From contig NZ_JAMBOB010000002.1 in NCBI RefSeq assembly GCF_023715415.1, positions 594,352-658,351 on the forward strand: a DNA stretch of 64,000 nt. The letters run 5' to 3'. The notes beneath the pieces were generated by a model. It did not search any database. It saw only the letters and a list, made by a program, of their open reading frames with translations, and was not told the DNA's origin. The translations under genes were made by a program, and so were the position numbers. This DNA comes from Neobacillus niacini. GTDB taxonomy: Bacteria; Bacillota; Bacilli; Bacillales; Cytobacillaceae. Shown piece after piece: positions 43,039 through 53,073 of the stretch. Each line of letters opens with the position of its first letter. The stretch's first letter is position 1.

Positions 43039-45945
43039 GTGGGAATTTTGTTGCAGCAATTGGTCTTGGGGTATTTAAGTACGTTGAAAGAAATACATAC
43101 GTTAGGTACCGGAAAAGTAAATAAAATTATTTCGGTAGAATTGAATGAATTTTACGTTGAAACAGAGTCCTCAAAAGCAAAATATCTCGCCGGTGAGAAA
43201 CAGCAGCCCTATGATAGTATTCCTGAATCATATATTTTAGAGGTTTGGAAAACGCTTTGTGAACAGAGGACGATACATGCGGGTGACCTTCAGAAATCAA
43301 AGGGGCGCTCTTCCTTTTTATTGGCGTTGTTTTCGAAGCTGCCCTTTGTTCGACAGACCCTGAAGAATGGAAGGACAGCCCTTGAGTTAATCGAATACTA
43401 CGTATCTGAATTGCCCGAATCCAACATAACGTTTGTTCTAGATTTCCTTGATGAGGTAGCGGCAGGAAAAATCCATCCACAAACCTTATCGCAACAAATT
43501 CATGATAAAAACCTACAGCGGATTAAATCAAGCTATCGACAAGGACTGCGTCTTCTTGGATTTATTGATGGAAGGTTTAATGTGAACAGTGAATTCGTGG
43601 ACCAATACCGAAATTCCAATGAAAAAAAGGAAATTCTCAAAAATCAAATCCTAAAGCTTCCCTATTTTTTCATGGTGAATACGTTGCTTTCGGCTGCTAA
43701 CAACTTAAACATGAGTGAAAAAATCAAAGCCGTAAAAGAGCTTGGTTTGCTTGTCGTCAGAAATCCGATTGGTGGCAATTTGATGAAAGAGTCTGTTGGG
43801 GACAAGCTTTCGAGAAATACTGTTTCTTGGCTGCAATATGTGGACCTTCTCGATGAAGGGATAACGGAAAATTCGATATCAATGGATAAAGGAGTGAGAC
43901 CTATGCAAACGGTGAATAAAAGTACACCTGGAATTTGTTACAGTAATATCAGTTTAATAAAAAAAGCGTTATTGCAGAATTCAGATAATATCCTTCCTTA
44001 TCCTGAAATAATGCTATATTTAAAAAAGAATTGGACGAATCTGAATTCGACAAATGAGGACATCAAAAGAATTGTCGATTTAGCACTTTATGCACCAAAG
44101 TCCTATTTTTATGAGGTGGAAGAAGGGTTATGGGGTATCAAAGATAAAATCGATGCTAGACTTAATCATATCTATCTATATATGAACCCTCGAAAGATTC
44201 CACTTAAAATATCTGATATGAAATATAGACTAAAGGTTTATGAATCAGACGATGTTCTAAGACAAATGCTGCTAAGTGATATTCGGTTTTCCCAAATTGA
44301 AAATACTGCTTACTGGGTATTATCTGAATGGGTGATTATCAATAATTATGTCTATGATTACATCTTCAAAAGTGAACTGTTAGGAATTGATCGTGAGAAG
44401 GCAATAGAGAAGGTTGTCCAATTTCATAAACTAGACAAAGAAAAGGTCATTTTCCTTCCTCAATTCGATGATCGTTTCTCTGTTTTTGGTACCAGAATCG
44501 AAATAAAAAGAACGTTGGGAATGAATCAGATTCAAAATGAGACGCAAGAATTTGAAGTCCCTGTTGAAATCAGTGAAGAGGTTGGACGATTAAGCTATAA
44601 AATTATCAACTTCATAAAAGAAAGCAAAACAGAAGTGACGACGAATCAAATTGTTAATCATGTGTTTAATGTCATAGAAAATCATCCTTCCTTCTCCATT
44701 TATAGTGAGGCGGTTAAAGACCTATTAGAAGCTGTATTAGAAATTAATCAGGTAGAAGAACATAAGTGGATATATAGGAATGAGGCTCCTCTATTACAAA
44801 TAGAGAATGATAAAAAAGTCTATTACGCTGTAAAAAACTCATTACCCATAATTGAAAATGTTAAAGAATTGTTGGATAACAAAAATCAAGCAGATACCCA
44901 ATCCTATAAGAATGCCATTCATTTTAGCAGGTATGATACTAAGACAACAGAGGATAAATTGAATGCTTATCATACCGTATCCTATTACGACAGGGTAAAA
45001 GGTTATTTTATTATCCCAAAAGCACTAATTGAAATGTCTGTTTTGTTCAGGCAGAGTAACCACGGAAAAGTTACGATTCAGCATGAAGAATACCGATATG
45101 AATGGAACTGGGAGAAAAACGCCAATAAGCATTATTTCTTTGGTGATGGTGTCATGGACTTTTTTGCTGATTATTTGATTGAGCCAGGGCATAAATTGAG
45201 CTTTGAAATTGATAAGCAGGTGATGTATTTAATTCGTGTGCATAAAGTTGGCTTTGATGAGCGTTATGCTTCTGAACAGCAGAGATACTTAGATATTGGC
45301 CGGCTGGTGGAAGAAAGCAAATCTGTAAATAAATCCATTTTTAGTTTAATGTGTGAGACGTTGGCGGTTCATCCTTCCGGAATGCATTGGACGACGCTGC
45401 AGGACAAAATTTCCGAAAAGCGTTCAACCACAAAAAATACGGTAACCAATCTCCTCAGCAGAAATGAATGCTTCGAACAAGTGGAAGGAAAAAAGGGATA
45501 TTGGAAACTAAATATAAGTAAGCTATCGAGATATTACATCAATGAAGAAAATCAAGAAATGATAGAACCTGCTGAATCAGAAATCGATTCTCTTGAAGTT
45601 GATAAAGAAGAAGATGAAAGCCCAATTGGGGTTCCAATAGAGGAAGAATTACCAGATTCATTTATAAATGATGAGACAGAAACAGCGGTATCCAGCGTTG
45701 AATTAAACGAACTGCAACAACTAGACACACAAACATTAATTCAACAAATAGAGAGTTTATTTAGTAAAATTGCGGAGGATGAATTAACATTTAAAGAGTC
45801 GATTTCAGAGGTAGTTCAGGAGAATTTTATCCACGGGAACATTTCTGCCATTGAAGAATTATACAAGTCCGTTGAATCAAACATAAAGTTCTTTGAGAGA
45901 GTAAGGAAGCTTGAAAATGAACGAGAGAGGAAGAATGAAGAATGA
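43039..45945 (+). CDS. Large multi-winged-helix protein, first gene of an unknown operon
   Basis: A protein of about 968 residues. The N-terminal 110 residues (FYVETESSKAKYLAGEKQQP, then RSSFLLALFSKLPFV near 90) resemble a small domain often fused to restriction-type enzymes. Several winged-helix-like segments follow at about 300-375, 525-590 and 776-825; the last (HPSGMHWTTLQDKI, NTVTNLLSRNECFEQVEGKK) is like a HARE-HTH. An acidic linker spans 850-890 and a helical end follows. No catalytic motif is visible. The start is uncertain: GTG at 43039 or TTG at 43048. It overlaps the next gene by four bases (ATGA). It is probably the DNA-binding scaffold of an accessory system. Confidence 0.65.
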   Translation: MGILLQQLVLGYLSTLKEIHTLGTGKVNKIISVELNEFYVETESSKAKYLAGEKQQPYDSIPESYILEVWKTLCEQRTIHAGDLQKSKGRSSFLLALFSKLPFVRQTLKNGRTALELIEYYVSELPESNITFVLDFLDEVAAGKIHPQTLSQQIHDKNLQRIKSSYRQGLRLLGFIDGRFNVNSEFVDQYRNSNEKKEILKNQILKLPYFFMVNTLLSAANNLNMSEKIKAVKELGLLVVRNPIGGNLMKESVGDKLSRNTVSWLQYVDLLDEGITENSISMDKGVRPMQTVNKSTPGICYSNISLIKKALLQNSDNILPYPEIMLYLKKNWTNLNSTNEDIKRIVDLALYAPKSYFYEVEEGLWGIKDKIDARLNHIYLYMNPRKIPLKISDMKYRLKVYESDDVLRQMLLSDIRFSQIENTAYWVLSEWVIINNYVYDYIFKSELLGIDREKAIEKVVQFHKLDKEKVIFLPQFDDRFSVFGTRIEIKRTLGMNQIQNETQEFEVPVEISEEVGRLSYKIINFIKESKTEVTTNQIVNHVFNVIENHPSFSIYSEAVKDLLEAVLEINQVEEHKWIYRNEAPLLQIENDKKVYYAVKNSLPIIENVKELLDNKNQADTQSYKNAIHFSRYDTKTTEDKLNAYHTVSYYDRVKGYFIIPKALIEMSVLFRQSNHGKVTIQHEEYRYEWNWEKNANKHYFFGDGVMDFFADYLIEPGHKLSFEIDKQVMYLIRVHKVGFDERYASEQQRYLDIGRLVEESKSVNKSIFSLMCETLAVHPSGMHWTTLQDKISEKRSTTKNTVTNLLSRNECFEQVEGKKGYWKLNISKLSRYYINEENQEMIEPAESEIDSLEVDKEEDESPIGVPIEEELPDSFINDETETAVSSVELNELQQLDTQTLIQQIESLFSKIAEDELTFKESISEVVQENFIHGNISAIEELYKSVESNIKFFERVRKLENERERKNEE

Positions 45946-46199
45946 ACCAAGAATCATCCTCTAATCTAGTTAACCATTGGAATCATGCTGTTAGTGGGTA
46001 TAGATTAACATTAAAAAGTTATTTAGAGGCATTGAAAACGAAACAAAGGGACTGTGAAAATGAACTGCACCAATTAGTTACCAATACGAAAATATCCGAA
46101 CGAAAAGATCGAATGTTGGTACTAATAGAGGAACAGGACAAGATTTCGCAATTAATCGATGACGTAGAAAGAATCTTGGATGAAGGTGTTGCTTCATGA
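45942..46199 (+). CDS. Small coiled-coil protein of the unknown operon
   Basis: An 85-residue acidic helical protein (RLTLKSYLEALKTKQRDCEN, ERKDRMLVLIEEQDKISQLI). Residues 15-80 are predicted coiled coil. It starts within the stop of the preceding gene and ends within the start of the next (ATGA at both joints), so the three proteins are made together and probably form a complex. The family is not recognised; its small size and coil suggest an adaptor. Confidence 0.65.
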   Translation: MNQESSSNLVNHWNHAVSGYRLTLKSYLEALKTKQRDCENELHQLVTNTKISERKDRMLVLIEEQDKISQLIDDVERILDEGVAS

Positions 46200-47584
46200 G
46201 TGTGCTCTCTGGATCTAGTTATCAATCCTCACAAATAAAGAAAATGATTAATCCAAATCATAACATTAGTCACAGTGTTGAGGTACTAGAAAGATTATTT
46301 ACAGAATGTAACCTTTTTGATGAAATAAGGGAATCCTTCGGAAGCCCGTTTAATCATATCTTCTATAAAAAAGACGGTGAAGAAGTAATCGTAATTGGGT
46401 TAAATAAATCAAACTATTACATGAAGCTTTCAGGCTACAAATGGAATCTTGCACACTTTCTTTCTTTGCCTATCGAAATCGAGTTTGTGATGGAAAAGAC
46501 TCTTTCCTGGAAACTAATGAATTTGGGAAATGTTGAAACCTCACAAATAGGAAAAGCAATGAAACTGTCTATGGAATCCTCGCCCAACTTACAACACTTA
46601 ATGAAATATATTCTATTAATCATAAGGGCATATGTAAGCAAAGCGTCTTTCCTGAATGAGTCCGCCGATCAACTGAAAGAGCTGGTGCTCGAACATTTTT
46701 GGAAGGGTGAACTAAGTGTCATTTCACAGCTTTACGAAAAGAGCACACAATCAAAGAGTGAACAGTATAATCAATTTATTAATAAATGGGAAGAAAGGTT
46801 AAGTTATTCGACCGAAATAGATGCGGATCAATTATCATCCGCTATGGATATAGGAACCACAGAACTTAACAATCTTATCAAAACGATTCAGGTTTATTTA
46901 AACCAGTCACTGAACAAATATATCCATTCGATAAAAAACCTATGGTTTGAGGAAGAACTCCTACAGGATGAAGGGAAGTTCCTTGATACGGTTGATGAAA
47001 TAAGGTCAATGATTCTTTTTACGAAAGAATTCCATAAAGATATGGACGGTCTCTTTTACGAAGAGAAAACAGAGCGAAAGCCAATGGAAGATGAAAGTAT
47101 GAATGAGGCAGAGCCGGAAATGGGTCTCTCAGCCTTTCTATATCAACATCCAAATTCAATTCAATCTATTCGATTCTTAACTAAATCTGATATTTTTGAA
47201 GGCGATCCTACACTGAACATAAATGAAAAAAGCCTGGACCAATTGGCAAGTTATATTGCGAATGGAAACAAAAATAAAAAAGAATATATGAATTTACTAA
47301 GAATTATTTTTAATAAGAGCAACACAAGAGGTTTTACCGTTAAGTCCATAGTCAAAACCTTCTTCATGAGTAAGTATGACAATGAAATGGAACGAAAAGA
47401 CTTTGAACAAAGACATGATGTCAAACGTCTCTTCGTAAAATCAACTCTCGAAAATGTGTTTGAAACGCTAAAGGATAAACTGAAGGAATTGAATATCATA
47501 AAAGAAGAACTGAGCATACTAAATTCCAAGCAGCAAGAAAAAATATCCTTTAATTATAATTATCAAATATATGATCATGATTAA
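46196..47584 (+). CDS. Unidentified helical protein, last gene of the unknown operon
   Basis: A 462-residue soluble protein. The first 100 residues are alpha/beta (IFYKKDGEEVIVIGLNKSNY). The remainder is mostly helical, with an acidic loop near 300 (PMEDESMNEAEPEMG) and a coiled C-terminus (LKDKLKELNIIKEELSILN). No known motif is visible. The gene overlaps its upstream neighbour by four bases. The organisation (large multi-wHTH protein, small coil, medium helical protein) resembles kleisin/accessory/SMC-type operons only in outline; no ATPase is present in this operon. Confidence 0.65.
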   Translation: MSVLSGSSYQSSQIKKMINPNHNISHSVEVLERLFTECNLFDEIRESFGSPFNHIFYKKDGEEVIVIGLNKSNYYMKLSGYKWNLAHFLSLPIEIEFVMEKTLSWKLMNLGNVETSQIGKAMKLSMESSPNLQHLMKYILLIIRAYVSKASFLNESADQLKELVLEHFWKGELSVISQLYEKSTQSKSEQYNQFINKWEERLSYSTEIDADQLSSAMDIGTTELNNLIKTIQVYLNQSLNKYIHSIKNLWFEEELLQDEGKFLDTVDEIRSMILFTKEFHKDMDGLFYEEKTERKPMEDESMNEAEPEMGLSAFLYQHPNSIQSIRFLTKSDIFEGDPTLNINEKSLDQLASYIANGNKNKKEYMNLLRIIFNKSNTRGFTVKSIVKTFFMSKYDNEMERKDFEQRHDVKRLFVKSTLENVFETLKDKLKELNIIKEELSILNSKQQEKISFNYNYQIYDHD

Positions 47585-47681
47585 GGCTGTTACTTCATTC
47601 TTGAAAATGAAGTTGCTATAAAACAGGGCCAAGTACAGTTATTGAATTCTAATTCTTCCGCCCATCAATATGACCTGTAGC

Positions 47682-47725
47682 AGTTCGACCCCGACCACCG
47701 GTATCTTTAGGTAAAACGAGCTAAA
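47682..47725. repeat. Dispersed intergenic repeat, copy 2
   Basis: AGTTCGACCCCGACCACCGG and the following GGTAAAACGAGCTAAA match 9129-9174 with a few changes. It lies just behind the unknown operon. Confidence 0.65.
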
Positions 47726-47739
47726 TTAAGAAACGATAG

Positions 47740-47785
47740 AACACTCAAAAATGTTGATTTATCAATTTTTTTGGGTGTTTTTTGT
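47740..47785 (+). terminator. Intrinsic terminator behind the unknown operon
   Basis: AACACTCAAAAA pairs with TTTTTTGGGTGTT around an A/T-rich loop, followed by TTTTTGTTTTG. Confidence 0.8.
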
Positions 47786-47802
47786 TTTGTGCGAAAATAG
47801 GG

Positions 47803-49175
47803 CAAAAAGGTAGATTTTGAATTCGTTTTAGACATTTTTACAGAAAGTATTTGTGTCTGTGATCAACACATGCCCCCGTCGAGATAGTCAAGTTAACATA
47901 AATTCACCCAAGTACACTCTAGGGCAAAATAGCTTCGAGTGTTATTATAGAAATAAATGTAAAGTTTTGTCAGGGAGGGATTTAAGGATGACACTACTTC
48001 AAGATGAATTAAAAATCACCAAGCTTCATGATTACTTGGAATGAAATTAGCCTTACCGTCATATCAGCGTCCGTATACTTGGAGTGTGAAGTCTACGAAT
48101 ACGCTTTTTCTTGATACTTTCAATGCATATAAAGAAGGTGTACAAGAGTACAGAATTGGTTCTGTCATTTTCCATAAGGAAAATGAGAGATATAACGTTG
48201 TGGATGGCCAACAGCGGCTGACAACACTTTCCATCCTACTATACTGTATAGGTGATAAGGAACAAGGGCTGCTACGAGAAAAATATAATCAACTATCTAA
48301 TGATGCAATTGTGACTAACTTTGAAATTTTATCTAAGCGGATTAGTGAACTTTCGAAAGATGAGCAAAGCAAATACAAAGAATATTTACTTGAACAATGT
48401 AGTGCAGTTCAAATTGTCACAGACAGCGAGCAAGAGGCTTTTCAATTTTTTGATTCACAAAACTCTCGTGGCAAAGAGTTAGCACCCCATGATTTATTGA
48501 AATCATATCATTTACGTGAGATGGATGATGCAGACGAACATCTCAAAGTGAAAATTATCTCCCAATGGGAAGATAGGAACCAGGATAATCTGAATGACTT
48601 ATTTAAAAGTTACCTATATCCTTTGACACAGTGGTATAAAGGAAAGAATGGGCTGGGGTATTCTTCAAGTAAAATTGATGTATTCAAAGGAATTAAAGCT
48701 ACAAATGTATATAATTATGCTATCTATCATAAAGCTAGTAATCTTTTCGTAGAACAGTTTAATACAAATGGAAACAGTGAAATACTTTCATCTCGAGCAC
48801 TAAATCAATTTCAATTAACACAGCCATTGGTGGCTGGAAAACGATTTTTCAATTATGCTCTTCACTATGGAAAGAAGCTTGAACAAATACAAAAACTAAT
48901 AAATAAAGATCAAAATGATGAACAAATCCCTAGTAGACGTTCTGGAGATCTTTATATTAAGCAGTTATATGAATGTGCGCTATTGTTTTTTGCTGATCGA
49001 TTTGGCATGGATAGTCTATCAACAGGTGTAAGGCAACAACTATATTCATGGAGCTATTCTTTGCGACTAACTATGAATGCTGTGTATCCTCAGACAATTA
49101 ATAAGTATGCACGAGGTAGACATGAGCGTTTGAACGAGGGTTTGGATCTGTTTTAGAAATGAGTGATTTGTAAAC
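47803..49175. repeat. 1.37-kb direct repeat, left copy
   Basis: From CAAAAAGGTAGATTTTGAAT onward, this stretch closely matches 56355-57725. The match includes the 180-base leader (shared CCCCCGTCGAGATAGTCAAG) and nearly all of a DUF262 gene. Similarity stops just after the codons for NEGLDLF. The copies are 8552 bases apart in the same orientation. Confidence 0.92.
47988..49156 (+). pseudogene. Inactivated DUF262 gene (GmrS-like), left copy
   Basis: A broken copy of the gene at 56539. The ATG at 47988 opens MTLLQDELKITKLHDYLE and stops, because one T is missing from GATTTACTTGG. The main part continues in another frame from MKLALPSYQRPYTW, through NVVDGQQRLTTLS and FFDSQNSRGKELAP. It ends early at 49156 because of a lost base, where the intact gene continues for about 43 residues. 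No DUF262-DUF1524 partner follows; instead there is a transposase remnant. A reinitiated 371-residue product from 48041 is possible but would lack the normal ends. Confidence 0.88.
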
Positions 49176-49271
49176 CTTGTTGGATAATGTCATTGTAGAC
49201 TAACAATTTTCGGAAAAATTAGTAAGAATTTATCAAATACGCGATCAGTCTATGGTGGAGTGACCAATTAT

Positions 49272-49440
49272 TTATATGCACACAAAAAAGAATTTGAGGC
49301 ATTGATTCCATATTATATGAAGAGAAAAGATCAACCTCGGTTGTATCAAAAGGTGTATTTCATGCGAGCAACTGGGAATATATTGAACATGATGACTATT
49401 ATATTTGTCCGAACAATCATTCCTCCCTCACCCTGATGAT
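49272..49440 (+). pseudogene. IS1182-type transposase remnant
   Basis: One frame reads LYAHKKEFEALIPYYMKRKD; after a frameshift the next reads KGVFHASNWEYIEHDDYYIC then PNNH. The block NWEY....D.YICPN is typical of the middle of IS1182-family DDE transposases. Both ends are missing. It sits at the right edge of the left direct repeat and may mark the event that deleted the DUF262 partner gene. Confidence 0.6.
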
Positions 49441-49587
49441 AGTTACTATAAATTTTATTTTATATAACTTATTTATAACTATATCAAAAATATTTTAGTA
49501 CTTTAAATTAATAGTTTTACTGTTTATACTGAAAATACAAAGTTTTTAATTTACTTAAAAAAATAGAATGAATAGGAGGATAATGAG

Positions 49588-50478
49588 ATGAAAAAAATTG
49601 GTTTTATCGGATTAGGTACAATGGGCCTTCCAATGGCAGGACATTTATTAAACAACGACTATGAAGTTATTGCGTATAATCGCACTAGAAATAAAGCCGA
49701 CTCCCTTGAAAAACAAGGAGCAATCATTGCATCCTCACCTGAAGAAGTTGCTAAAAAAAGTGAAATTGTTTTCACTATGCTAACTGCGGATCAGGCTGTT
49801 GAAGAAGTTATTTTAGGCGAAAAAGGCATTATTAAAGGAGCACATGCCGGCTTAATTGTTGTCGATAGCAGTACAATTTCACCGAATACAAGTAGAAAAG
49901 TAGCAGATAACCTTTTAAAGAAGGGCATTGAAATGTTAGATGCACCTGTTACTGGTAGTGAACCTCAAGCCATTGAAGGTATTTTAACTTTTATGGTTGG
50001 TGGAAAGAAAGAAATTTATGAAAAATGTGAGCCTCTATTTTATGTGATTGGGAAACAAGCTTATTATATGGGGGAAAATGGATTAGGTTCATATACGAAA
50101 CTAGCTAATAATGTGATGGGTGCTATTAATCTATTATCCTTCTCAGAAGCCATCACAATGGCAGCAAAATCTGGGGTTAATCCTGAGCTATTTATAAAAG
50201 TCGTCAGCGGCGGTGGTGCTAGAAGCGGGATGATGGATAATAAAGGTCCGAAAGTATTAAATAGAGATTTCTCTCCTCATTTTATGACTGATCTTATTTA
50301 TAAAGATCTAGAATTAGCAGCTGATGTTGCAAAAGAACTTAAACTGCCTACCCCTGTATTATCCTTAGTAAAAGAAATGTTCCAAATGGCAAGAGCTAAA
50401 GGATATGGGGCCGAAGATATGAGCGCAGTAATAAAATGTTATGAAGAATTAGCAGGAATCGAAGTTAAAAAAGATTAA
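49588..50478 (+). CDS. 3-hydroxyisobutyrate dehydrogenase-family oxidoreductase
   Basis: A 296-residue NAD(P)-dependent beta-hydroxyacid dehydrogenase (GarR/MmsB type). The Rossmann motif GLGTMGLPMAGHLL is at residues 8-21. The substrate loop DAPVTGSEPQAIEG is near 120, with GG after it, and the catalytic Lys sits in GLGSYTKLANN near 170. The C-terminal helical domain is complete. GGAGGATAATGAG precedes the ATG. It may act with the two reductases that follow, spaced by about 100 and 50 bases, in metabolism of a hydroxy or oxo acid; the substrate cannot be told. Confidence 0.88.
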   Translation: MKKIGFIGLGTMGLPMAGHLLNNDYEVIAYNRTRNKADSLEKQGAIIASSPEEVAKKSEIVFTMLTADQAVEEVILGEKGIIKGAHAGLIVVDSSTISPNTSRKVADNLLKKGIEMLDAPVTGSEPQAIEGILTFMVGGKKEIYEKCEPLFYVIGKQAYYMGENGLGSYTKLANNVMGAINLLSFSEAITMAAKSGVNPELFIKVVSGGGARSGMMDNKGPKVLNRDFSPHFMTDLIYKDLELAADVAKELKLPTPVLSLVKEMFQMARAKGYGAEDMSAVIKCYEELAGIEVKKD

Positions 50479-50574
50479 ACCATTGTAAAAGGAATTTTCT
50501 ATACTAATCGTTGAAATCACTATAGATACTTAATCTATTCGACAAACAAACTATTTTACTAGGGGTGTATACCA

Positions 50575-51591
50575 ATGGAATTTCGTTATTTAGGTAAGAC
50601 TGGTTTAAGGGTAAGTGAGCTTTGTTTGGGTGCGATGACGTTTGGACGTGAAACGAGTGAGGAAGACAGCTTCAAAATATTAGATCGTTTCGTTGATGAA
50701 GGTGGAAATTTTATCGATACAGCGGATGTCTATACGAGGGGCGTATCGGAAGAAATCGTAGGAAGATGGCTGCAAGGTCAAAAAAGAGATGACTTTGTGA
50801 TTGCCACAAAAGTTCGATTTGCTATGGGAGAGGGTCCGAATGATATCGGTCTAAGTCGAAAACATATCATTTCTGGGGTAAAAGAAAGCTTACGCCGCCT
50901 TGGTACCGATTATATTGACCTTTATCAGGTTCACGCCTGGGACCCGCGTACACCTTTGGAAGAATCATTAAGCACATTAAATGATTTAGTTCGTGAAGGA
51001 CTAGTCCACTATATAGGAGCAAGTAACTTTAAAGGGTGGCAATTGCAAAAGGCGATTGACATCAGCCGCCGAAATGGCTGGGAAGCATTTGTCAGCCTGC
51101 AGCCGCAATATAATCTGCTTTGCCGGGCAACAGAATGGGAATTAATCGACGTTTGTTTGAATGAAGGATTGGGCGTCATGCCATGGAGCCCATTACGCGG
51201 CGGCTGGCTCAGCGGGAAATATACGAAAGATATGGTGAACCCTCCTGAGAATACCCGTATTGCTTTGGCGGAAAAAGAAGGCTGGGGCGAATCCTGGAGC
51301 AATTATAATAATGACTTTACCTGGCAGGTATTAGATACGTTATATGCTGTTGCGAAAGAAGCGGAAAAAACGCCAGCACAAGCTTCCATTAATTGGCTTT
51401 TAAATCAACCAGGTGTAACCGCTCCTATTATTGGTGCCCGTACAATAGAACAACTAGAAGCAAACCTTGGTTCAGCGGGCTGGTCCTTAACGAAGGAGCA
51501 GATTGACCGATTAAACAAAGCAAGTGAACTATATGTGAGCTACCCGTATAATCAGGATGCTATAGATCAACGAAAAAGAGGAAGAGAATAA
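50575..51591 (+). CDS. Aldo/keto reductase
   Basis: A 338-residue NADPH-dependent reductase. The catalytic positions are Asp and Tyr in NFIDTADVY, Lys in IATKV and His in QVHAWD. Cofactor loop: [17 protein letters not shown]. The start is [20 protein letters not shown] with GGGGTG upstream. It is distinctly different from its neighbour at 51641 but shares [14 protein letters not shown], a motif seen in all three Kv-beta-like reductases of this window. Confidence 0.9.
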   Translation: MEFRYLGKTGLRVSELCLGAMTFGRETSEEDSFKILDRFVDEGGNFIDTADVYTRGVSEEIVGRWLQGQKRDDFVIATKVRFAMGEGPNDIGLSRKHIISGVKESLRRLGTDYIDLYQVHAWDPRTPLEESLSTLNDLVREGLVHYIGASNFKGWQLQKAIDISRRNGWEAFVSLQPQYNLLCRATEWELIDVCLNEGLGVMPWSPLRGGWLSGKYTKDMVNPPENTRIALAEKEGWGESWSNYNNDFTWQVLDTLYAVAKEAEKTPAQASINWLLNQPGVTAPIIGARTIEQLEANLGSAGWSLTKEQIDRLNKASELYVSYPYNQDAIDQRKRGRE

Positions 51592-51640
51592 AATCGTATT
51601 GTTACTAAATTCTATTTAAGAAAAAACAGGAGGGTGAGGG

Positions 51641-52615
51641 ATGAAATATCGTAAACTGGGAAACTCAGGTTTAAAGATCAGCGAAATCGGCTTAGGCAGC
51701 TGGCTGACATATGGAACAGCAATAGAACAAGAGAGGTCTATCGCTTGTATACATAAAGCCTATGACTTAGGAATTAACTTCTTTGATACAGCCAATGCGT
51801 ATAACCAGGGAGCAGCAGAGGTTGTTTTAGGTAAAGCGTTAAAGGAATACGCTCGCTCTAGTTATGTGGTAGCAACAAAAGTCTATTTTCCAATGGGAGA
51901 AGGCCCAAATGACAGGGGGCTTTCAAGAAAACATATTATCGAACAATGTGATGCCAGTTTGAAACGTCTCGGCGTTGATTATATCGACCTATATCAATGC
52001 CATCGTTACGATCCGGAAACACCAGTCGAGGAGACGCTTAGAGCATTAGATGATTTAATCTCACAAGGAAAGATCCTATATGCAGGTGTCAGCGAATGGT
52101 CAGCGGAACAAATAACAGATGCCGCTCATATCGCAAAAGAAAAGAATTTCAGGCCGTTAATTTCCAATCAGCCCATTTATAATATGATTGTCCGCTATAT
52201 TGAAAAAGAGGTTTTGCCTGTCAGTGAGAAACACGGAATGGGACAGGTCGTATTTTCTCCATTGGCACAAGGGATTTTGACGGGAAAATATAAACCGGGA
52301 CAAGAGATTCCATCCACTAGCCGTGCTGCTAATCATAACACAAACAGATGGATTACCAGTTACTTAAATGATGCTGTTTTAACCAGCGTGCAAAAACTCG
52401 AAAACATTGCACAGGGACTAGGTTTGAAATTATCACAATTAGCACTTGCTTGGGTCCTAAGGCAGCCTGGAGTAAGTTCCGCCATTATTGGAGCTAGCCG
52501 CCCTGAACAAGTGGAGGAAAATGTCATAACATCTGGCTTTATGATTCCTGAACCTATTCTCAATGAAATTGATTCTGTTTTAGCAGAAATAGATGGGTTC
52601 GTACCTATTTGGTAA
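51641..52615 (+). CDS. Aldo/keto reductase, close paralogue of the 18465 gene
   Basis: A 324-residue AKR. It starts MKYRKLGNSGLKISEIGLGS with AGGAGGGTGAGGG upstream. Catalytic residues: Asp/Tyr in FFDTANAY, Lys in ATKVYF, His in QCHRYD. SAIIGASRPEQVEENV closes the cofactor site. Much of the sequence is shared with the 18465-19409 protein, so one probably arose by duplication or was gained separately. It is likely cotranscribed with the preceding reductase, 49 bases upstream. Confidence 0.9.
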   Translation: MKYRKLGNSGLKISEIGLGSWLTYGTAIEQERSIACIHKAYDLGINFFDTANAYNQGAAEVVLGKALKEYARSSYVVATKVYFPMGEGPNDRGLSRKHIIEQCDASLKRLGVDYIDLYQCHRYDPETPVEETLRALDDLISQGKILYAGVSEWSAEQITDAAHIAKEKNFRPLISNQPIYNMIVRYIEKEVLPVSEKHGMGQVVFSPLAQGILTGKYKPGQEIPSTSRAANHNTNRWITSYLNDAVLTSVQKLENIAQGLGLKLSQLALAWVLRQPGVSSAIIGASRPEQVEENVITSGFMIPEPILNEIDSVLAEIDGFVPIW

Positions 52616-52713
52616 TACTCAGGATTTGTAGTTGTCAGCATTCAATACACTAGATAGAATAAAGAAAAGCTAGAATACCTGAAGAAGAATTCTGCCTAAA
52701 CCTATTAATAGTT

Positions 52714-52757
52714 GACTCAAATTAGAGATGATAATTTCTAAATTGAGTCTTTTTTTA
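52714..52757 (+). terminator. Intrinsic terminator behind the reductase genes
   Basis: GACTCAAATTA pairs with TAAATTGAGTC (two mismatches), then eight Ts. Confidence 0.8.
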
Positions 52758-52782
52758 TATAAGTTTAGTTGATTGAAGTGTA

Positions 52783-52971
52783 TCAAAGAATGACATACTG
52801 TTTGCCACTGCAATCTTTCTGGTAATAAAAGGTATAAAACCAAGATTTGCTTGAAAATCCTGAGTCATATGCAATATCAATTACATTTGCTTTTTGATCC
52901 GAAAGCAAAAATTCTGACCTCTTGATACGCTCAGTAGTAAGGAATTTTATAAATGTCATATTCGTATAACC
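52783..52971 (-). pseudogene. C-terminal fragment of an AraC-family regulator
   Basis: The minus strand encodes MTFIKFLTTERIKRSEFLLS, then VIDIAYDSGFSSKSWFYTFY, then a stop. This is the second helix-turn-helix of an AraC/XylS regulator (R-I..A..LL, V.DIAY.SGF). The effector domain and first HTH are gone, and the end after FYTFY is degenerate. It probably once controlled a nearby metabolic gene. Confidence 0.75.
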
Positions 52972-53073
52972 CGGATTTTAAACTGACGCATTGACGCAAT
53001 TTTAGAATGAACTTGATTCAGTTAAGAATGCTATAATAAAAATTAATCTGGCATGAATCGGAGGCGTATATTA

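Noticed and set aside
43039..47584. Wadjet/MksBEF-type SMC system
   Set aside because: The operon has similar outline, but no SMC ATPase with Walker motifs is encoded in it; the 968-aa protein lacks a P-loop.
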